DNA of 10,716 nucleotides from JAJPJX01 sp964568355 (GTDB taxonomy: Bacteria > Acidobacteriota > Terriglobia > Bryobacterales > Bryobacteraceae): NCBI GenBank assembly GCA_964568355.1, contig CAZMRK010000614.1, positions 1-10,716 of the forward strand. Direction: 5' to 3'. The notes beneath the pieces are model-generated. The model was given only the letters and a program-made list of their open reading frames with translations. It made no database searches and was not told the DNA's origin. The translations under genes and the position numbers were made by a program. This document shows, one piece after another, positions 8,210-10,716 of the stretch (the first letter of the stretch is position 1; every line of letters begins with the position of its first letter).

Positions 8210-8404
8210 GTGGCTTCTCCCGCGGTCGCTGGTCTGTGCGCGACGTGTCTGCATGTTCGCGTGATGCGTTCGGACCGCGGCTCGATTTTCCTGCGGTGCC
8301 AGCTTTCCGCCACGGATCCCTCCTTTCCGAAATACCCCCGATTGCCTGTGATCGAGTGCAAAGGCTGGGAGCCTTCTACGCAGCCCGGTGACTCCAGTCA
8401 CTGA
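8210..8404 (+). CDS. Small four-cysteine protein, possible zinc ribbon
   Basis: This 64-residue ORF starts at a GTG 9 nt after the response-regulator stop, with only a weak Shine-Dalgarno-like GAAG before it, so coupling to the upstream operon is likely. It reads like a real protein rather than a shadow. It has CATC (C10, C13), a single C30 and a single C50, giving a spaced Cys4 set suited to one zinc ion. Between these lie the segments RSDRGSIFLRC and TDPSFPKYPRLPV. From memory, short proteins with this Cx2C ... RGSxFxxCxLS ... DPxFPKYPxLPVxxC pattern recur as hypothetical proteins in Acidobacteriota and other phyla. I cannot name a family or function. There is no signal peptide or membrane segment, so it should be cytoplasmic. 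The last codons carry a regulatory-looking dyad (8388-8401) for the next operon. The alternative is a chance ORF, which the cysteine spacing and operon position argue against. Confidence 0.72.
   Translation: MASPAVAGLCATCLHVRVMRSDRGSIFLRCQLSATDPSFPKYPRLPVIECKGWEPSTQPGDSSH
8361..8375. repeat. Short perfect inverted repeat (hairpin)
   Basis: AAGGCT (8361-8366) and AGCCTT (8370-8375) are perfect complements around a GGG loop, within the 3' part of the small Cys4 gene. No T-tract follows, so it is a poor intrinsic terminator. It could attenuate read-through from the kinase operon into the NO-defence genes, or it may be chance. Confidence 0.25.
8388..8401. promoter_or_regulatory. CRP/FNR-type dyad upstream of the NO-defence operon
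   Basis: GTGAC-TCCA-GTCAC is a perfect 5+5 dyad with a 4-base spacer. CRP/FNR-family sites have the same geometry (FNR TTGAT-N4-ATCAA; NNR/DNR-like regulators close to TTGAC-N4-GTCAA). The TGAC...GTCA core matches; only the outermost base of each half differs from the TTGAC form. It is centred at 8394.5, 62 bp before the RIC start codon, and overlaps the last codons of the small upstream gene. The nearby genes encode NO-stress proteins, which are classic targets of NNR, DNR, NnrR or HcpR-type regulators. No such regulator is encoded in the window, so the binding protein is an inference. Confidence 0.45.
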
Positions 8405-8423
8405 AGCGGCCGGGTCCGCGGTT

Positions 8424-8429
8424 CATGAT
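8424..8429 (+). promoter_or_regulatory. Candidate -10 element of the ric-nnrS operon
   Basis: CATGAT matches four of six positions of TATAAT. With a usual 6-base discriminator it predicts a transcript start at A8436, exactly 41.5 bp from the centre of the dyad at 8388-8401. That is the spacing of class II activation by CRP/FNR proteins. The leader would be about 21 nt and contain AGGG (8443-8446), 10 nt before the start codon. The -10 alone is weak evidence; the spacing is what supports it. Confidence 0.35.
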
Positions 8430-8456
8430 GGATCCAGAAGGTAGGGAAAACAGCCG

Positions 8457-9170
8457 ATGACAACGACAACTTTGGCCGAAGTGGCCGCCTATTCGCCCAG
8501 CGCCGTGCGCGTGCTGGAAGGTTACGGCCTGGATTATTGCTGTGGAGGGAAGCAACGGTTTGAGGAGGCTTGTGCCGCTAAGGGTCTTACCCCCGAATCG
8601 GTTTTGCAGGAGATTGCCCTGGCGCAAGGGCCGGATACAACGGAACGAGACTGGCAGACGGCGCCGCTCGGTGAGATGGTCCGGCACATTACCCGCACGC
8701 ATCACGAGTACCTCAAGCTCGAATTGCCTGCCTTGGGAAAGCGCCTGGACAAAGTTCTTACGGTGCACGGTTCGAAGGATCCGACGGCGTTGAGCCGGCT
8801 GGCGGAAGTCTTCGGTTCGTTGCGCGCGGAACTGGAGATGCATCTGCGCAAGGAAGAGATGATGCTTTTCCCGGTTATCGAGCAATACGGACGGGCGGAA
8901 GCCCTGGGGACTCCTCTGCCGCCGGCGCCGTTCGGATCCATCGCCAATCCAATCCGGGTGATGGAGAGCGAGCATGAAGATGCCGGCGGAGCGCTTGCCG
9001 AGATCCGGGAACTCACTCATGACTTCGTCTATCCGTCCTATGCGTGCACCACGGTCCGTGCGCTCTACGATGGGCTGAAGGCGCTGGAGGCGGATCTGCA
9101 CGTGCACATTCACCTGGAGAACAACATCCTGTTTCCGCGCGCGATCGCGCTCGAACGGAAATCAGAGTAG
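8457..9170 (+). CDS. ric: Iron-sulfur cluster repair di-iron protein (RIC/YtfE/ScdA family)
   Basis: This cytoplasmic di-iron protein of 237 residues restores iron-sulfur clusters damaged by nitric oxide or oxidants. The N-terminal ScdA_N/DUF542 domain (about 4-55) has the diagnostic YCCGG motif (C28, C29). The hemerythrin-like four-helix domain (about 70-230) keeps the expected ligands: H83 in THHEYL, H129 and E133 in HLRKEEMMLFP, H173 in SEHEDAG, and H217 and E221 in HVHIHLENNILFPR. These correspond to E. coli YtfE H84, H129/E133, H160 and H204/E208. Length is close to the family norm of about 220-240. The ATG at 8457 follows an AGGTAGGG Shine-Dalgarno-like stretch. The nnrS-like gene starts 2 nt after its stop, so the two are co-translated. 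A CRP/FNR-type dyad and a -10-like element lie upstream. Family and role are firm; control by NO is inferred. Confidence 0.95.
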   Translation: MTTTTLAEVAAYSPSAVRVLEGYGLDYCCGGKQRFEEACAAKGLTPESVLQEIALAQGPDTTERDWQTAPLGEMVRHITRTHHEYLKLELPALGKRLDKVLTVHGSKDPTALSRLAEVFGSLRAELEMHLRKEEMMLFPVIEQYGRAEALGTPLPPAPFGSIANPIRVMESEHEDAGGALAEIRELTHDFVYPSYACTTVRALYDGLKALEADLHVHIHLENNILFPRAIALERKSE

Positions 9171-9172
9171 CC

Positions 9173-10495
9173 ATGCTTTTGACAGGCGCGGGAAGCCGGA
9201 AGCATCTGCCGGTGGATCTGCGGCCGGTTGCGATCGAAACAGCTCTTCAGCGGCTGGTGACCGCTTACATCATTACCGGCCTGTTTTTTCTGCTGCTGCC
9301 GGGGACTCTGCTGGGGGTGTGGAATCTGATTTCGATCAGCAGCCGGCACTCGCTGGTTCGCCTTTCGCCGGCGTGGCTGCAAGCGCACGGGCACGCGCAG
9401 ATTTTCGGCTGGATCGGCACGTTTATCCTCGGCATCGGCTACTACTCGCTGGTGAAGATGGGCCGGTTGCCGCCCTTTGCTGTCAGCCGGGGGTGGACGA
9501 CGTGGTTGCTGTGGAGCTCCGGCGTTTTGTTGCGCTGGGCGGCGAATGTCAGCGAGTGGAACTGGCGCTGGCTGCTGCCGGCGTCGGCGGCTCTTCAGAT
9601 CGCGGGCTTCCTGATCTTTTTCGCGACCGTGGGCGGCCACAAGGGGAGGCCGGCCGCGCGGGCGGGCAAGGCGGAAAACTGGATGAAGCTCGTGATGGCC
9701 TCCACGATCGCCTTTCTACTCGCGCTGGGAGCGAATCTTGCCGGGACTATCTACCTGGCGATAGCCGCCTCGCGGCCGGAGATCCCGCACTGGCTGGACC
9801 AGCGCTACCTGTTTCTGGCGGCGTGGGGTTTTCCGGTCCTGGCGGTCTGGGGATTTAATGCCAGATGGCTGCCGGTCTTTCTGGGTTTGGGACAACCCTC
9901 TCCAAATCGATTGATGGCTGCGCTGACGGCTTGCGCCTGCGGCATCGCAGCGGCCCTGGCGGGGCAGTTCCAGGCAGCTACGGTGCTGCTGCTGGGGGCG
10001 TGCGTCCTCGCTTCGATCGCCCTCAAAGTCTTCGGGCGATCCCGGAAGCCGGCAAAGACGCTGGGGGTTTCGGCGTCATTTCCCTATTTTGTGCGCGGCG
10101 CCTATTTCTGGCTGCTGGTCGCGGCGGTGCTGGGGATTTACGCGGCCCGATCCGATGCGAACGGCGGCATTTGGGGCGCCTCGCGCCACGCGCTCACAGT
10201 GGGATTCCTGGGGACTATGGTCTTTGCGATCGGGCAGAGAGTGCTACCCGCGTTCTGCGGGATGCGACTGCTCTACAGCAAGGGGCTGATGCTGGTTTCC
10301 CTGGCGGCGTTGAATCTGGGATGTCTGCTGCGGGTAACGGCCGAGATCCCGGCGTATGAAGCCAATGTGCGCGCAGCGTGGATGATTCTGCCGGTGTCGG
10401 CGGTGATCGAGCTCACGGCTGTGACGCTGTTCGTAGTGAATCTTGCCATTACGTTTTACCTGCCTCCGCCTAGGCGCGGGATTCTGGACGCGTGA
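9173..10495 (+). CDS. nnrS: NnrS-like multi-pass membrane protein
   Basis: This 440-residue protein is almost entirely hydrophobic, with roughly eleven or twelve predicted membrane segments beginning at about 28-49. NnrS of Rhodobacter is a haem- and copper-containing membrane protein needed for resistance to nitric oxide and nitrosative stress. Family-like marks are the histidine pair in QAHGHAQIFGWIGTFILGIG (H72, H74), at the start of TM2, and SRHALTVGFLGTMVFAIGQR (H339) in the C-terminal part. Both are plausible metal or haem ligands. I choose the ATG at 9173, 2 nt after the upstream stop; the longer in-frame reading from 9044 would overlap the ric coding sequence heavily and is not believable. 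Pairing with ric supports an NO-defence role. The resemblance to classic NnrS is partial in the first half, so a related haem-copper membrane protein remains possible. Confidence 0.82.
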   Translation: MLLTGAGSRKHLPVDLRPVAIETALQRLVTAYIITGLFFLLLPGTLLGVWNLISISSRHSLVRLSPAWLQAHGHAQIFGWIGTFILGIGYYSLVKMGRLPPFAVSRGWTTWLLWSSGVLLRWAANVSEWNWRWLLPASAALQIAGFLIFFATVGGHKGRPAARAGKAENWMKLVMASTIAFLLALGANLAGTIYLAIAASRPEIPHWLDQRYLFLAAWGFPVLAVWGFNARWLPVFLGLGQPSPNRLMAALTACACGIAAALAGQFQAATVLLLGACVLASIALKVFGRSRKPAKTLGVSASFPYFVRGAYFWLLVAAVLGIYAARSDANGGIWGASRHALTVGFLGTMVFAIGQRVLPAFCGMRLLYSKGLMLVSLAALNLGCLLRVTAEIPAYEANVRAAWMILPVSAVIELTAVTLFVVNLAITFYLPPPRRGILDA

Positions 10496-10508
10496 TTTTG
10501 GAAGGTGA

Positions 10509-10568
10509 CGACCGCTCCCTTACGGTCGCGGCTCGGTAACGGAGACTCGCGCGCTTGCTCACGAAGGC
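10509..10568. repeat. Probable dispersed GC-rich intergenic repeat with hairpin
   Basis: After the NnrS stop the DNA changes character. CGACCG (10509-10514) and CGGTCG (10523-10528) form a hairpin around the loop CTCCCTTA, followed by GCGGCTCGG and a GCGCGC-containing stretch. From memory, the phrase GCTCCCTTACGGTCGCGG is a recurrent intergenic element in Solibacter-like acidobacteria and some planctomycetes, where its reverse strand is often miscalled as a protein with SRDRKGA. Only one copy lies in this window, so repeat status cannot be shown from the sequence itself. It sits between two convergent genes, a usual place for such elements. The ends given are approximate. Confidence 0.45.
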
Positions 10569-10611
10569 TGAAAAAATGCGGGCACGAGGCGTCGCCGAGA
10601 GCGTCGACGCG

Positions 10612-10627
10612 GCCCGATGAATCGGGC
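10612..10627. terminator. Hairpin between convergent genes, possible bidirectional terminator
   Basis: GCCCGA (10612-10617) and TCGGGC (10622-10627) form a perfect 6-bp GC-rich stem with a TGAA loop. A perfect palindrome GCGTCGACGC (10601-10610) lies immediately before it. No T-run follows on either strand, so intrinsic termination is uncertain. Position between the NnrS stop and a convergent gene end supports a transcript-end role. Confidence 0.35.
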
Positions 10628-10652
10628 GCCACGATAAGGATGGTGGGGCGGC

Positions 10653-10716
10653 TCAAAGGGTCAGGGCCTTGGCAGCCGCGAGGCGCAGGCTTTCGACGGA
10701 CGGTAGCACGGCCAAT
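10653..10716 (-). CDS. Possible C-terminal end of a convergent gene (partial)
   Basis: Reading leftward from the window edge, one frame is open for 20 codons and ends in TGA at 10655-10653, giving LAVLPSVESLRLAAAKALTL. The composition looks like an amphipathic terminal helix of a real protein, and the hairpin at 10612-10627 would lie just downstream as a transcript end. The stretch is too short to assign a family. The opposite strand is also open from an ATG at 10639, but its product is Arg/Gly/Pro-rich and looks less natural. Confidence 0.4.
   Translation of the reverse strand, partial: LAVLPSVESLRLAAAKALTL

Noticed and set aside
8388..8401. NorR-type enhancer site before ric
   Set aside because: NorR sites have the half-site order GTCA...TGAC. 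Here the order is TGAC...GTCA, which fits the CRP/FNR family instead.
9044..9172. A longer NnrS reading frame starting inside ric
   Set aside because: The extra 43 residues are out-of-frame ric sequence rich in His/Arg/Pro. The ATG at 9173 directly follows the ric stop and leads into the membrane protein.
10456..10656. A 66-codon minus-strand ORF over the NnrS end and the intergenic repeat
   Set aside because: It contains SRDRKGA, a typical miscall of the intergenic repeat, and overlaps the NnrS C-terminus.
10639..10716. A + strand gene start at the ATG at 10639
   Set aside because: The product is Arg/Gly/Pro-rich without a recognisable N-terminus and has poor Shine-Dalgarno spacing; the minus-strand C-terminal reading looks more natural.

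Overview
The window is GC-rich bacterial DNA whose content points to the phylum Acidobacteriota, probably a Solibacter/Bryobacter-like lineage. The reasons are a secreted VWFA-domain protein of the acidobacterial type, an Oar-like outer-membrane receptor with an N-terminal carboxypeptidase-regulatory-like domain, a small four-cysteine protein that I recall from this group, and a GC-rich hairpin-bearing intergenic element. The lineage is inferred from family resemblance, not from a marker gene.

Layout: two genes read leftward from a divergent control region at 5558-5744. They encode a TonB-dependent-receptor-like protein (2096-5557) and, 5 nt further on, a secreted VWFA-domain protein (1-2090, cut by the window edge). 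Reading rightward from the same control region are a membrane sensor histidine kinase (5745-7514), an OmpR-type response regulator overlapping it by one base (7514-8200), and a small Cys4 protein 9 nt further on (8210-8404). A second rightward unit follows: a di-iron iron-sulfur cluster repair protein of the RIC/YtfE/ScdA family (8457-9170) and, 2 nt later, an NnrS-like multi-pass membrane protein (9173-10495). The end (10496-10652) is non-coding with a likely dispersed repeat and a hairpin. It is followed by what may be the last 20 codons of a convergent gene.

How the parts fit: RIC and NnrS are both established nitric-oxide/nitrosative-stress proteins, so the right-hand pair is a compact NO-defence cassette. 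Just upstream lies a perfect dyad (GTGAC-N4-GTCAC, 8388-8401) with CRP/FNR-family geometry. A -10-like hexamer sits where a dyad centred at -41.5 would require it, so control by an NO- or oxygen-sensing CRP/FNR-type regulator is a testable prediction. The two-component system is divergent to the receptor/VWFA pair. Three evenly spaced GTAAAG-type half-sites lie between them and could be a regulator's operator or simply overlapping promoter hexamers. I see no complete undescribed defence or mobile system here. The most novel-looking items are the small Cys4 gene, the two regulatory patterns, and the collagen-like insertion in the receptor.
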